Positions 23,141-34,125 of a stretch of 64,000 nt of DNA are shown one piece after another. The stretch lies in the NCBI RefSeq assembly GCF_036127095.1, contig NZ_CP108006.1, positions 992,001-1,056,000 on the forward strand, given 5' to 3'. Below the pieces are notes generated by a model. It was not told where the DNA came from and did not search any database. It saw only the letters and a program-made list of their open reading frames with translations. The first letter of the stretch is position 1, and every line of letters starts with the position of its first letter. Position numbers and translations under genes: made by a program. The stretch is from Streptomyces sp. NBC_00335. Lineage in GTDB: Bacteria > Actinomycetota > Actinomycetes > Streptomycetales > Streptomycetaceae.

Positions 23141-23635
23141 TCAGGTGCGCCCTTCCCCCTCCTGCGCGTCCTTGAGCTCCGGCGCGTCCGCCGCCCAGTC
23201 GGCCACGACCACGCGGAAGCCCGCCGCGCGCGCCGCCTGGCACACCAGCTCGTCGTCGTCCACCAGCATCCGCACCTCGCGGCCCCGCGAGATCCGCCGG
23301 AGGACCTCCAGCTTGGTCGTCCGGGCGGGCCGCCGGTCCTGGTTCCCGCGCATCCACAGCCGTCCCTCGGGCAGCCCGTTGCGGACGAGCCAGTCCTCCG
23401 TGTCCGCGCGGCACCGCTCCGGACGGCCGGTGAGGTAGACGACCTCGCAGTCGGCCGCGCTCTCCACCGCGAGCGCGATCCCGCGGGCGAGCGGCGGATC
23501 GGCCGGAGCCGCACCGAAGAACCCGCTCCAGTCGCGCGGCCGGCGCTCCAGGAAGTGCTGGCGGTGGGCGGTGTCGGCCAGGGTGTTGTCGATGTCGAAG
23601 ACGGCCAGGGGCCTGCGGTTCTGAGTCTCGGTCAC
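23141..23635 (-). CDS. HAD-superfamily phosphatase-like protein
   Basis: This 164-residue HAD-fold protein has the catalytic FDIDNTLAD motif (first Asp nucleophile), motif II Thr in VYLTGRPERC, a Lys in TTKLEVL and motif IV in MLVDDDELV. Length and the LTGRPE signature match polynucleotide-kinase-3'-phosphatase-like HAD enzymes, and several phage and actinobacterial phosphatases look the same. The substrate is unknown. ATG 23635 is a reasonable start. It is convergent with dodecin and divergent from the repeat protein at 23833. Confidence 0.8.
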   Translation of the reverse strand: MTETQNRRPLAVFDIDNTLADTAHRQHFLERRPRDWSGFFGAAPADPPLARGIALAVESAADCEVVYLTGRPERCRADTEDWLVRNGLPEGRLWMRGNQDRRPARTTKLEVLRRISRGREVRMLVDDDELVCQAARAAGFRVVVADWAADAPELKDAQEGEGRT

Positions 23636-23746
23636 CCCGCCAGCCTAAGCAGCGACGACTTCCGGACGGCGCGGGATTCCCGGTGGCGGCGCCAAGGGCC
23701 TTCCATGGGCGCATCAGGGCGGGGCAGCCGGCCGGCCGGCATCGAT

Positions 23747-23775
23747 CGGGCTCGGCCCGTAGCCGGCCGAGCCCG
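23747..23775. other. 11-bp inverted repeat in a divergent promoter region
   Basis: CGGGCTCGGCC (23747-23757) pairs exactly with GGCCGAGCCCG (23765-23775) across a 7-nt loop. It lies between the divergent HAD and repeat-protein genes, 58 bp from the latter. It could be an operator or a 5' UTR hairpin. No adjacent regulator is available to assign. Confidence 0.45.
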
Positions 23776-23832
23776 GTAGGGTCGTGGCCCGGTGGTCCAG
23801 GGGGGCCTGCTGACACACGGGGGTTGCCACAC

Positions 23833-25326
23833 ATGCCTACGCCTGAGGACATCTGGGAGGCCGCCGACCTGCCCGCGCGTCGGCTCGCCGGAGTGGCCCT
23901 CAACCCGGCCTCTCCGGAGGACGTCCTGCTGCGTCTGCTCGCCGACGGTCCGCCGGCCGTACACATGGTGCTGTGCCGAGACCGGATCCTGCCCGACGCC
24001 GTCGTCGAGGCCGTGCTCCAGCACCCTGACACCCGTACCCGTAGCTTCTTCGCCCGCAACCCCCACGTCGACCCGGCCCAGCGGGCACGGCTGGTGGACG
24101 ATCCGGAGTGGTTCGTCCGCGCCCACCTCGCCGAGGCACCCAGATTGCCTGCGGGTGGCGTGTGCAGACCACTGCCCGACGAGGTCGTCGTCCACATGAT
24201 CAGCACGTACGACAACGACATCCTGCACGGCACCCTCTACCGGCAGATCTCCACCGCGCTGGAGCGGTCCATGCCCACCCATCCGGTCGCGCAGGTCCGC
24301 CGCTGGGGCGTCGGCAGGTGGGACCAGCTGCCCGCCGAGATCCAGGCCGCGCTGCTGGCCGATCCCGACCAGGACGTCCGGGAGAGCGCGCGGAGGTCCG
24401 CGCAATCCCGGGATCCGGCGTGGGTGGAGCGCGAGCTGCCCGACCGGACGTGCCACGCACGCTGGGACATTCTGATGCACCGGGCCCTGAGCAGAACCGT
24501 CGTGGACAACGTCCTGACCGCTCCGGTCGCCGAGGAGGAACGGGCGGCCATCGCCGGCAACCCCAGCCTGCCCGCCGACGTGGTGGTCCTCCTGGCCGGC
24601 GATCCGGATCCCGCGGTGCGCGAGCACATCGCGCACCGCACGGACCTCGGACCCGCCGAGCGCCGCGCGCTCGCCGTGGACCCTGATCCGGAGGTGCGGC
24701 TCGCCCTGTCCGTGCACCCCGAGCTGAGCGAGGAGGAACGGGCGGCGATCGACTACGAGACCCCCATGGACGGTTGCTTCCACGCGTGGCGCGGACCCAC
24801 CGTGCCCAGGAACCCGCGGCACGTCCGCCGGGACGCGGACTCCGGTCACCCGCTGCTGCGCCGGAAAGCGGCCATGGAGCGGACTCTGCCGCCCGACCTC
24901 CTGGAACGCCTGGCCTCCGACGAGGATCTCGGCGTACGCGTCCTGCTGGCCCAGAACCATCCGGACGCGCCGGCCCCGCTCCTGCTGCGCAGCTTCCTCG
25001 AATACACCGGCCACGAGCGCGCGCACCTCACCACCCGGCCGAACTTTCCCACGACCGGCCTGGCGGCCTTCGCCGACCACCAGGACCCCGAGGTCCGCGC
25101 CCTGGCCGCCCGCGACCCCGACACCGCGCCGGAAACCGTGGAGCGCCTCACCCGGGACCCGGACCCGGCCGTGCGCGCGGCGCTGGCACGCCACCCGAAC
25201 CTTCCGCGGCCCCGGCTGCTGGAACTCCTCGACGACGAGGAACTGGCCCACGCGGCCGCGGCGAACCCCGCATTGGATCCCGAGGTGGTCCGGCAGCTGG
25301 TGGCCATGCGGGGACGGCGGGCATGA
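23833..25326 (+). CDS. Leucine-rich-repeat-variant / HEAT-like repeat protein
   Basis: This 497-residue soluble solenoid protein is made of about 24-residue repeats with the pattern P-x-x-P-x-x-V-L-x-x-L-A-x-D-P-D-P-x-V-R. Examples are LPADVVVLLAGDPDPAVRE, LGPAERRALAVDPDPEVRL and RLTRDPDPAVRAALARHP. This is the LRV class of alpha/alpha repeats. The N-terminal 4Fe-4S Cys cluster found in nitrogen-fixation LRV proteins is absent. A less regular middle (about residues 290-360) breaks the repeats. It has no signal peptide and no enzymatic domain, so it is likely a protein-binding scaffold. The partner is unknown. Confidence 0.75.
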   Translation: MPTPEDIWEAADLPARRLAGVALNPASPEDVLLRLLADGPPAVHMVLCRDRILPDAVVEAVLQHPDTRTRSFFARNPHVDPAQRARLVDDPEWFVRAHLAEAPRLPAGGVCRPLPDEVVVHMISTYDNDILHGTLYRQISTALERSMPTHPVAQVRRWGVGRWDQLPAEIQAALLADPDQDVRESARRSAQSRDPAWVERELPDRTCHARWDILMHRALSRTVVDNVLTAPVAEEERAAIAGNPSLPADVVVLLAGDPDPAVREHIAHRTDLGPAERRALAVDPDPEVRLALSVHPELSEEERAAIDYETPMDGCFHAWRGPTVPRNPRHVRRDADSGHPLLRRKAAMERTLPPDLLERLASDEDLGVRVLLAQNHPDAPAPLLLRSFLEYTGHERAHLTTRPNFPTTGLAAFADHQDPEVRALAARDPDTAPETVERLTRDPDPAVRAALARHPNLPRPRLLELLDDEELAHAAAANPALDPEVVRQLVAMRGRRA

Positions 25327-25446
25327 CCTCTGTGGGGTAGCCGGGCGAGAAGCGGACCGGTGGGTTCGTCGGGGCCTTCGGTATCTTTGGCCTGAACTGG
25401 GCGAACCTCGTGGAGCAGACGGCCCGCGAGAGAACGGCTGATCCGC

Positions 25447-26490
25447 ATGAAGACCCGAACCCCGAAGCCCGTGGCCCGCCGACGGCTGATCGCGGCGGCA
25501 GCGGTGGCCCTCCTCGCGGCGACAGGCTGCGCCGGTCCGCACCGGGCAGAGGGAACGGCGATGTCGTCGGGGGCGCGCGGGTACCTCACCACCGCGCTGG
25601 ACGTCATGGAGGACAACTCGCTCTTCGCGGCGGACGCCGACTGGCCCGCCGTACGCCGCGAGGCCTTCGCCCGGGCGGGGAGCGCGCAGGTCCCCGCCGA
25701 CACGTACGGGGCCGTCAGGGAGGCCTTGCGCACCCTGGGCGACCGGCACAGCCAATTCATGACCCCGCAAGAGGCCGAGCAGGCCCTGAGCCCTGCACCC
25801 GGCTCCTCCGCACTGCCGGAGGCAAGGGTGCTCGCCGGTTCCATCGGCTACCTGTCCCTCCCGGCGGTGTCGTCCGACCGGGCCGCCGCGGCCTACGTGA
25901 AGCAGGCACGGCAGGCCGTCGCGGAGGCCGACGGACGGGGGGCCCGCGGGTGGATCGTGGACCTGCGCAGCAACACGGGCGGGGACATGTGGGGCCCGCT
26001 GGCCGCGGTGGGGGCCGTCCTGGGCGACGGGGACACCGGAGCGTTCGTGGAGGCCGACGGAAAGCGGACCCCGTGGACGATCGAGAACGGTACGCCGCGC
26101 CAGTACCTCGCCACCTGGGGCCCGGCCGAGCCGCTGGCGCAGGCGGCTCCCCCCGTGGCGGTGCTCACGAGCAGCCGGACCGCGAGCGCCGCCGAGGCGG
26201 TGGTCATCGCCTTCCGCGGCCGCCCCGACACCCGCAGCTTCGGCCAGGCCACCCGAGGCGTCCCCACGGGCAACGACTCCCATGCCCTCCCGGACGGCGC
26301 GCTCGTCCTCCTCACGCAGGCCCGGGAAGCCGATCGCACGGGCCGGATCCACAACGGCCCCCTCCCGCCCGACGAGGAGGTCCCGGACGACACCCGCGAC
26401 CTCGGCAGCGGCCAGGACCGGACACTCGAGGCGGCAGCCCGCTGGCTTCGCGACCGGACCACCCCCGCCCGGACACCCGGGGACTCCTGA
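25447..26490 (+). CDS. S41-family peptidase lipoprotein (tail-specific protease fold)
   Basis: This 347-residue exported lipoprotein has a basic start and lipobox AATGC near residue 27. The S41 C-terminal processing-peptidase domain contains IGYLSLPAVSSD, the GWIVDLRSNTGGDMWG oxyanion strand and the nucleophile Ser in TSSRTASAAEAVV. GQATRGVPTGNDS follows. The usual catalytic Lys four residues after the Ser is not present, as in the Ser-His type of S41. There is no PDZ domain, so it is a minimal version. The TGA stop begins a 17-bp tandem repeat array. Confidence 0.83.
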   Translation: MKTRTPKPVARRRLIAAAAVALLAATGCAGPHRAEGTAMSSGARGYLTTALDVMEDNSLFAADADWPAVRREAFARAGSAQVPADTYGAVREALRTLGDRHSQFMTPQEAEQALSPAPGSSALPEARVLAGSIGYLSLPAVSSDRAAAAYVKQARQAVAEADGRGARGWIVDLRSNTGGDMWGPLAAVGAVLGDGDTGAFVEADGKRTPWTIENGTPRQYLATWGPAEPLAQAAPPVAVLTSSRTASAAEAVVIAFRGRPDTRSFGQATRGVPTGNDSHALPDGALVLLTQAREADRTGRIHNGPLPPDEEVPDDTRDLGSGQDRTLEAAARWLRDRTTPARTPGDS

Positions 26491-26580
26491 CGCACAGGCG
26501 ATCCTGACGCGCGGGGACTCCTGACGCGCGGGGACTCCTGACGTGCGGGCAATCCTGACCTACGGGGAATCCTGACGCCC
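26482..26580. repeat. Six 17-bp tandem repeats including the S41 peptidase stop codon
   Basis: Units of consensus GACTCCTGACGCGCGGG occur at 26482, 26499, 26516, 26533, 26550 and 26567, the last partial. Each contains CCTGAC. The first supplies the TGA stop (26488-26490). With period 17 the TGAs fall in successive reading frames. The array ends 20 bp before the GTG of the next gene. Confidence 0.92.
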
Positions 26581-26599
26581 TCCACGCGTTGACCACGGT

Positions 26600-27616
26600 G
26601 TGATCCGCACACTCTCGATACTCGACCGGTCCCGCACCCGCGAGGGGCACCCCGCCCCTCAGGCCCTGCGCGACACCGTGGAGCTCGCGCGCACCGCCGA
26701 GCGGCTCGGATACCGCAGGTTCTGGGTCTCCGAGCACCACAGCGTGCCAGGGGTCGCCGGGTCCGCTCCCACCGTGCTCGCCGCCGCCGTGGCCGGGGCG
26801 ACGGCCCGGATCCGCGTCGGCACCGGCGGTGTGATGCTGCCCAACCACCAGCCCCTCGTCGTCGCGGAGCAGTTCGGGGTCCTGGAATCGCTCTTCCCCG
26901 GCCGCATCGACATGGGGCTCGGCCGCTCGGTCGGCTTCACCGGCGGAATCCGCCGCGCGCTCGGGCGGGCCACCGCCGACGCCGACCGGTTCGAGGAGCA
27001 GCTCGCGGAGCTGCTGGGCTGGTTCGACGGCTCCCAGCAGGCGCACCCCGAGGTGCACGCCCGGCCCGCGGAGGGGATGCGGATCCCGGCCTACGTGCTG
27101 GCCACCGGCGAGGGGGCGGGGATCGCGGCCCGCGCCGGACTGCCCCTGGTCGTCGGGGACCTACGGGCCCGGGCGCGGGTCGCGGAGATCATCACGGCGT
27201 ACCGCGAGGAGTTCCGGCCCTCCCCCTGGGGAGCGCGGCCGTACGTCGTGGCGTCCGGGACGGTCGCGGTGGCCGCCACCGCCGAGGCCGCCCGACGGAT
27301 CCTGGTTCCCGAGGCCTGGGCGGCCGCGTACTCCCGCACCCGGGGCAGCTTCCCGCCGCTCCGCCCCGCCGAGGAGATCGAGGCCCTCGCCATGAGCCCC
27401 AAGGAGCGGGAGCTGTACGAGGGCGCCCTCGCGGGGCACATCCACGGCACCGAGGAGCAGGTCGCGGCGGAGCTGTCCGAGGTCGCGGAGCTGACCGGCG
27501 CGGACGAGCTGCTGGTCACGACGTCCACGTACGACCGGACGGCGCTGCTGGACTCCTTCGGCCGGCTCGCCCGGCTCACCGGCCTCACGGAGCGGTCCGC
27601 CGGCTCCGGACACTAA
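26600..27616 (+). CDS. LLM-class flavin-dependent oxidoreductase (luciferase-like)
   Basis: This 338-residue luciferase-like monooxygenase of the MsnO8-type subgroup has RTLSILDRSRTREG at the start, FWVSEHHSVPGVAGSAP, VGTGGVMLPNHQPLVVAEQFG and GRIDMGLGRSVGF. These surround the FMN site of a TIM barrel. It uses FMNH2 or F420H2 and O2 or an electron acceptor; the substrate is unknown. GTG 26600 has no clear Shine-Dalgarno sequence because the preceding repeat array abuts it. It is followed 10 bp later by the UvrA-like gene, so the two may be co-transcribed. Confidence 0.84.
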   Translation: MIRTLSILDRSRTREGHPAPQALRDTVELARTAERLGYRRFWVSEHHSVPGVAGSAPTVLAAAVAGATARIRVGTGGVMLPNHQPLVVAEQFGVLESLFPGRIDMGLGRSVGFTGGIRRALGRATADADRFEEQLAELLGWFDGSQQAHPEVHARPAEGMRIPAYVLATGEGAGIAARAGLPLVVGDLRARARVAEIITAYREEFRPSPWGARPYVVASGTVAVAATAEAARRILVPEAWAAAYSRTRGSFPPLRPAEEIEALAMSPKERELYEGALAGHIHGTEEQVAAELSEVAELTGADELLVTTSTYDRTALLDSFGRLARLTGLTERSAGSGH

Positions 27617-27626
27617 ACTAGGACGA

Positions 27627-30026
27627 ATGCGCCAGCCCGCCTCCCCGCACGCCCACGATCCCTACGTCCGTGTCCGCGGTGCCCGGGAGCACAATCTGCG
27701 CGGGATCGACGTGGACATCCCGCGGGACGCGCTGACCGTCTTCACCGGGGTCTCCGGGTCCGGGAAGAGCTCGCTGGCCTTCGGCACGCTCTTCGCCGAG
27801 GCCCAGCGCCGCTACTTCGAGTCCGTGGCCCCGTACGCACGCCGCCTGATCCACCAGATCGGTGCGCCGAAGGTCGACTCCGTCACCGGTCTCCCGCCGG
27901 CCGTCTCGCTGGAGCAGCGGCGCTCCTCCCCCGGCTCCCGGTCCTCGGTCGGGACGGTGACCATGCTGTCGAACTCGCTGCGCATGCTGTACTCGCGGGC
28001 GGGCTCCTACCCACCGGGCGCCGAGCGCCTGGACTCCGACGCCTTCTCCCCCAACACCGCTGCCGGGGCCTGTCCTTCCTGTCACGGGCTCGGCCGCGTG
28101 CACCGCACCAGCGAGGAACTGCTCGTCCCGGACCGGAGCCTGTCGATCCGTCAGGGTGCCATCGCGGCCTGGCCGGGCGCCTGGCAGGGCAAGAACCTGC
28201 GCGACATCCTGGAGGCACTCGGCCACGACGTGGACGCTCCGTGGCGGGAGCTTGCGGCGGCGGACCGCGAGTGGATCCTGTTCACCGAGGAGCAGCCGGT
28301 GGTGACGGTGCATCCGGTACGGGAGGCCGACCGGATCCAGCGCCCCTACCAGGGCACGTACATGAGCGCCCACCGGTACGTCATGCGCACCTTCGCCGAC
28401 AGCAAGAGCCTCACCCTGCGGGCCCGCGCCGAGAAGTTCCTCACCGATTCGCCGTGCCCGGTGTGCGGGGGCAGGCGGCTGCGTCCGGAGGCGCTGGCCG
28501 TGACCTTCGCGGGACGCACGATCGCGGAGCTGGCGGCGCTGGCGCTGACGGAGCTGGACGGGGTACTGGCCGCCGAGCACGGCGGCGGCGAGGCGGCCCG
28601 CGTGCTCACGGAGGACCTGCGCTCCCGGATCGGCCCGGTCACGGAGCTGGGGCTGGGGTACCTGAGCCTGGACCGCGGCGCCCCGACCCTGTCGGCGGGC
28701 GAGCTGCAACGGCTGCGGCTGGCCACGCAGTTGCGTTCGGGACTGTTCGGTGTGGTGTACGTGCTGGACGAGCCTTCGGCCGGGCTGCACCCGGCCGATA
28801 CGGAGGCGCTGCTCGGCGTCCTGGACCGGCTCAAGGAGGCCGGGAACACGGTGTTCGTGGTGGAGCACGACCTGGCCGTGGTGCGGCACGCGGACTGGCT
28901 GGTCGACGTCGGCCCGCTGGCCGGGGAGCACGGCGGACGGGTGCTGCACAGCGGGCCCCCGCAGGCTCTGGCGGAGGTGGCGGACTCGGCGACGGCCCGG
29001 TACCTGTTCGGGGGGCAGCGGGCCCGGGAATCACGCTCGGGGGCCGCACGCAAGGCGACCGGGTCCGTCCGGCTCAGCGGTGTCGACCGGCACAACCTGC
29101 GGGACCTGGCGGCCGAGTTCCCCCTCGGTGTGTTCACGGCGGTGACGGGGGTGTCGGGGTCCGGAAAGTCCACGCTGGTGGGCCAGGTGCTCGCGCGGGA
29201 GGTCCACGAGCGGCTGGCGGAGCCGGAGTTCCCGGTGCGGCGGCTGGTGGAGGTGGACCAGAAGCCGATCGGCCGGACCCCGCGCTCCAACCTGGCCACG
29301 TACACGGGGCTGTTCGACGTGGTCCGCCGGATCTTCACGGCAGCGCCGGAATCGAAGGCGCGGGGCTGGAAGGCGGGCCGCTTCTCCTTCAACGTGCCGG
29401 GCGGGCGGTGCGAGTCCTGCCAGGGCGAGGGCTTCGTCTCGGTGGAGCTGCTGTTCCTGCCCAGTACGTACGCCCCCTGCCCGGAGTGCGCGGGGGCCCG
29501 GTACAACTCCGAGACCCTGGAGGTCCGTTACTCCGGGCTGAACATCGCGGAGGTGCTCGCCCTGACGGTGGAGGCGGCGGCCTCCTTCTTCGCCGGGGTG
29601 CCGGCGGCGGCCCGCAGCCTCGGCGCACTGTCGGACATCGGCCTGGGGTACCTGCGCCTCGGACAGCCCGCCACGGAACTGTCGGGCGGCGAGGCGCAGC
29701 GCATCAAGCTGGCCACGGAGCTCCAGCGCGTGCGCCGCGACCACACCCTGTACCTGCTGGACGAGCCGACGACCGGGCTCCACCCGGCCGATGTCACGGT
29801 GCTGCTGCGGCAGTTGCACGGCCTGGTGGACGCCGGACATTCGGTGGTGGTCGTGGAGCACGACATGGCCGTGGTGGCGGGCGCCGACTGGGTCATCGAC
29901 CTCGGGCCCGGCGGCGGCGCGGACGGCGGCCGGGTGGTGGCCGCGGGCACCCCGGCCGAGGTGGCCCGCGCCACGGACAGCCTTACGGCGGCCTATCTGG
30001 CGCGGGCCCTCGCCGTACGGGGCTAG
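27627..30026 (+). CDS. Short UvrA-like ABC ATPase (UvrA2/drug-resistance type)
   Basis: This 799-residue soluble tandem ABC ATPase resembles UvrA but is about 150 residues shorter than the repair protein. Two ABC units are present: Walker [13 protein letters not shown] and [12 protein letters not shown]; signatures [12 protein letters not shown] (degenerate) and [12 protein letters not shown]; and Walker [15 protein letters not shown] and [13 protein letters not shown]. Zinc modules [18 protein letters not shown] and CESCQGEGF...CPECAG are visible. The region that binds UvrB appears shortened. Family members include self-resistance proteins such as DrrC. AGGAC precedes ATG 27627. No biosynthetic cluster is adjacent. 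Confidence 0.87.
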   Translation: MRQPASPHAHDPYVRVRGAREHNLRGIDVDIPRDALTVFTGVSGSGKSSLAFGTLFAEAQRRYFESVAPYARRLIHQIGAPKVDSVTGLPPAVSLEQRRSSPGSRSSVGTVTMLSNSLRMLYSRAGSYPPGAERLDSDAFSPNTAAGACPSCHGLGRVHRTSEELLVPDRSLSIRQGAIAAWPGAWQGKNLRDILEALGHDVDAPWRELAAADREWILFTEEQPVVTVHPVREADRIQRPYQGTYMSAHRYVMRTFADSKSLTLRARAEKFLTDSPCPVCGGRRLRPEALAVTFAGRTIAELAALALTELDGVLAAEHGGGEAARVLTEDLRSRIGPVTELGLGYLSLDRGAPTLSAGELQRLRLATQLRSGLFGVVYVLDEPSAGLHPADTEALLGVLDRLKEAGNTVFVVEHDLAVVRHADWLVDVGPLAGEHGGRVLHSGPPQALAEVADSATARYLFGGQRARESRSGAARKATGSVRLSGVDRHNLRDLAAEFPLGVFTAVTGVSGSGKSTLVGQVLAREVHERLAEPEFPVRRLVEVDQKPIGRTPRSNLATYTGLFDVVRRIFTAAPESKARGWKAGRFSFNVPGGRCESCQGEGFVSVELLFLPSTYAPCPECAGARYNSETLEVRYSGLNIAEVLALTVEAAASFFAGVPAAARSLGALSDIGLGYLRLGQPATELSGGEAQRIKLATELQRVRRDHTLYLLDEPTTGLHPADVTVLLRQLHGLVDAGHSVVVVEHDMAVVAGADWVIDLGPGGGADGGRVVAAGTPAEVARATDSLTAAYLARALAVRG

Positions 30027-30082
30027 TCGCGGTGGTTCACGGGACCCGGCCCGCGCGGCGCACGATCACGTGGCCGGCGGAT

Positions 30083-30448
30083 TCAGGTGCGCTTGGCGTA
30101 GTCCCCGTATCCCTGCCAGTCGAGAACGACGCACGGCTCGTCGCCGAGCACCCACGCGTCGTGGCCGGGAGCGATCTGGATGAAGTCCCCCGGCTGGGTC
30201 TCGGTGCTCTCCCCGTCGTCCATGACGATCTTCATCCGGCCGCTGACGATGTAGCCCACGTGGGGCGCCTCGCAACTGTCGGTCCCCGCGATGGGCTTGA
30301 CGTGCTTCGACCACTGCCATCCGGGCTCGAACACGGCCCGCCCCACGGGTCCCTGCTCGGTGTTGAGCAGGTCGAGCCTGCCCATGCCGTCCTCGAACGG
30401 ACGTGTCTCATCGGCGGAATCGAAACCCCGCCGCACGATTCCTGACAT
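30083..30448 (-). CDS. Cupin-domain protein
   Basis: This 121-residue single-domain cupin has motif 1 around PGWQWSKHVKPIAGTDSCEAPHVG, motif 2 as GDFIQIAPGHDAWVLGDEP and a preceding IVSGRMKIVMDDG strand. Possible metal ligands are His in KHV, Glu/His in CEAPHVG and His in GHDAW. ATG 30448 follows GGAGGG at 9 nt; an upstream start would add a Trp/Cys leader. The function is unknown; it may bind a small ligand or act as an isomerase or dioxygenase. It is convergent with the UvrA-like gene. Confidence 0.8.
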   Translation of the reverse strand: MSGIVRRGFDSADETRPFEDGMGRLDLLNTEQGPVGRAVFEPGWQWSKHVKPIAGTDSCEAPHVGYIVSGRMKIVMDDGESTETQPGDFIQIAPGHDAWVLGDEPCVVLDWQGYGDYAKRT

Positions 30449-30537
30449 GATCGTCCACCCTCCGGCGCACGACTGCCCCGAGTCCACTTCTCAGCGTACG
30501 CCCGTACCGCGCGACCGCCTCCCGGCGTACGGGACCG

Positions 30538-31203
30538 CTACGCGTCGCCTTGGAGCAGGTGCTGCGGGAGCTCGCGGAAGGCCCAGACGCCCTGCCTCCG
30601 GGTGAACATCCACACCAGGTCGTAGCGGTCGGGCCAGGCGGCCGGGAGCCCCAGTACGTCCTGCGCTCCGAGGCCCCGGATCAGCCGGGGCATCCCCTGG
30701 TGCTCCCAGCAGACCAGGACGGGCATCCGCGCCGCCAGCACCGCCCGGGCCAGGGCGGGCTCGGCTCCGACCGCGAACTCGGCGCGGACGGGCGTACCCA
30801 GTGCGGTGGCGAGCGGCTCGACGGTCTGGCGGCACCGCGCGGGCGCCCCCGCCTTGCCGCCGGTCGCGAAGACGGCTCCGGGACGGGGCAGGGCGGCGCC
30901 CCGGGTCGGCGGGAAGAGGGTGGGCAGTTCCTGGGCACGGCGCCGGCCCCGGACGGCGAGGAACCCGGGGTCCTCGTTGCCGTCGTCGTCCTCGCCGGTG
31001 TCCCCGGCGTACGGCTTCTCCGCGTGCCGGATGACCATGACCAGCGCGTCCTTGGCGGCCTCGGGGCCGGGGCGCGGCGCGGGGGCCCGCTCCTCCGCGG
31101 CGCAGCCGGCCGCCGCCAGCGGGGCGAGGGCGGCGGCCAGCACGGTACGGCGACGCGGGCCGGATCCGGCGGGGGCTTGAGGCATGCGCCCACTGTCACC
31201 CAT
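30538..31203 (-). CDS. Tat-exported histidine-phosphatase-family lipoprotein
   Basis: This 221-residue protein has a twin-arginine signal (GPRRRTVLAAALAPLAAAGC) that ends in a lipobox-like AAGC, so it is probably a Tat-secreted lipoprotein. The mature part keeps a histidine-phosphatase core RHAEKP in place of the usual RHGE, and a late His in CWEHQGMP. The substrate is unknown. Two starts are possible, ATG 31203 and ATG 31185; neither has a strong ribosome binding site. The region upstream is filled by a 21-bp repeat array. Confidence 0.72.
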   Translation of the reverse strand: MGDSGRMPQAPAGSGPRRRTVLAAALAPLAAAGCAAEERAPAPRPGPEAAKDALVMVIRHAEKPYAGDTGEDDDGNEDPGFLAVRGRRRAQELPTLFPPTRGAALPRPGAVFATGGKAGAPARCRQTVEPLATALGTPVRAEFAVGAEPALARAVLAARMPVLVCWEHQGMPRLIRGLGAQDVLGLPAAWPDRYDLVWMFTRRQGVWAFRELPQHLLQGDA

Positions 31204-31258
31204 GCCCGGGAGGGCGACCGGTCACGGCGCGGCGGGGGCCGCTGCGATCATCCGATCG

Positions 31259-31342
31259 GCGGACGCGTCGCGGTCGTGCGCGGACGGTTGACGGTCATCC
31301 GCGGACGGTTCGTGGCCGCGCTCGGACGGTTCGCGGCCGCGC
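31259..31342. repeat. Four 21-bp tandem repeats 3' of sdhB
   Basis: Units beginning at 31259, 31280, 31301 and 31322 share the core GCGGACGGTT. They lie in the 179-bp gap between the sdhB stop and the next gene on the same strand. A further 12-bp duplication (AATCCGCAGGTG/C at 31361-31384) overlaps the sdhB stop codon. No coding sequence is supported. Confidence 0.82.
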
Positions 31343-31382
31343 GCCGCCGCAGCTTCCCGGAATCCGCAGGTGAATCCGCAGG

Positions 31383-32125
31383 TCAGCGGGGACCTCGGCG
31401 GACGGCCCGCAGCCACTCCTTGTTCATGGCGGCGATCGACGGCAGCGGGATGCCCTTCGGGCAGGCCGTGGCGCACTCGCCGGTGAGGGTGCACCCTCCG
31501 AAGCCCTCGGCGTCCATGGTGGCCACCATGTCCAGGACCCGGGTCTCCCTCTCCGGCGAGCCCTGCGGGAGCACGTTCAGGTGGTTGACCTTGGCGGAGG
31601 TGAAGAGCATCGCGGAGCCGTTGGGGCAAGCCGCCACGCAGGCTCCGCAGCCGATGCACTCGGCGTGCTCGAAGGCGTAGTCGGCGTCGGGCTTGGGGAC
31701 GGCCGTGGCGTGCGCCTCGGGGGCGGCGCCGGTCGGGGCGGTGATGTAGCCGCCGGCCTGGATGACCCGGTCGAGGGCCCCGCGGTCGACGACGAGGTCC
31801 TTCACCACGGGGAAGGCCGAGGCCCGCCAGGGCTCGACGTCGATGGTGTCGCCGTCGTCGAAGGAGCGCATGTGGAGCTGGCAGGTCGTGGTGCGCTCCG
31901 GCCCGTGGGCGTCGCCGTTGATGACGAGGCTGCACGCGCCGCAGATGCCCTCGCGGCAGTCGTGGTCGAAGGCGACCGGGTCCTCTCCGCCGAGGATGAG
32001 GTCCTCGTTGAGGGTGTCGAGCATTTCGAGGAAGGACATGCCCTCCGAGATGCCGTCGACCTCGTACGAGGCCATCGCGCCGGGGGCGTCGGCGTTCTTC
32101 TGGCGCCAGACGCGCAGGGTGAGCT

Positions 32126-32129
<4 letters not shown>
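31383..32129 (-). CDS. sdhB: Succinate dehydrogenase/fumarate reductase iron-sulfur subunit
   Basis: This 248-residue iron-sulfur subunit transfers electrons from the flavoprotein to the quinone site. The [2Fe-2S] ligands are in [11 protein letters not shown] with a further Cys in TTTCQLHM. The [4Fe-4S] site is [12 protein letters not shown]. The [3Fe-4S] site is [14 protein letters not shown]. The ATG overlaps the sdhA stop by 4 nt. Sequence features ([14 protein letters not shown] start) match the second, Bacillus-like succinate dehydrogenase of actinobacteria rather than the classical four-subunit enzyme. Confidence 0.95.
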
Positions 32130-34123
<1,994 letters not shown>

Positions 34124-34125
34124 GG

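Noticed and set aside
23632..26352. 906-codon minus-strand open frame
   Set aside because: It runs through the promoter region and antisense to the repeat protein and S41 peptidase; its composition is typical of GC-rich antisense frames.
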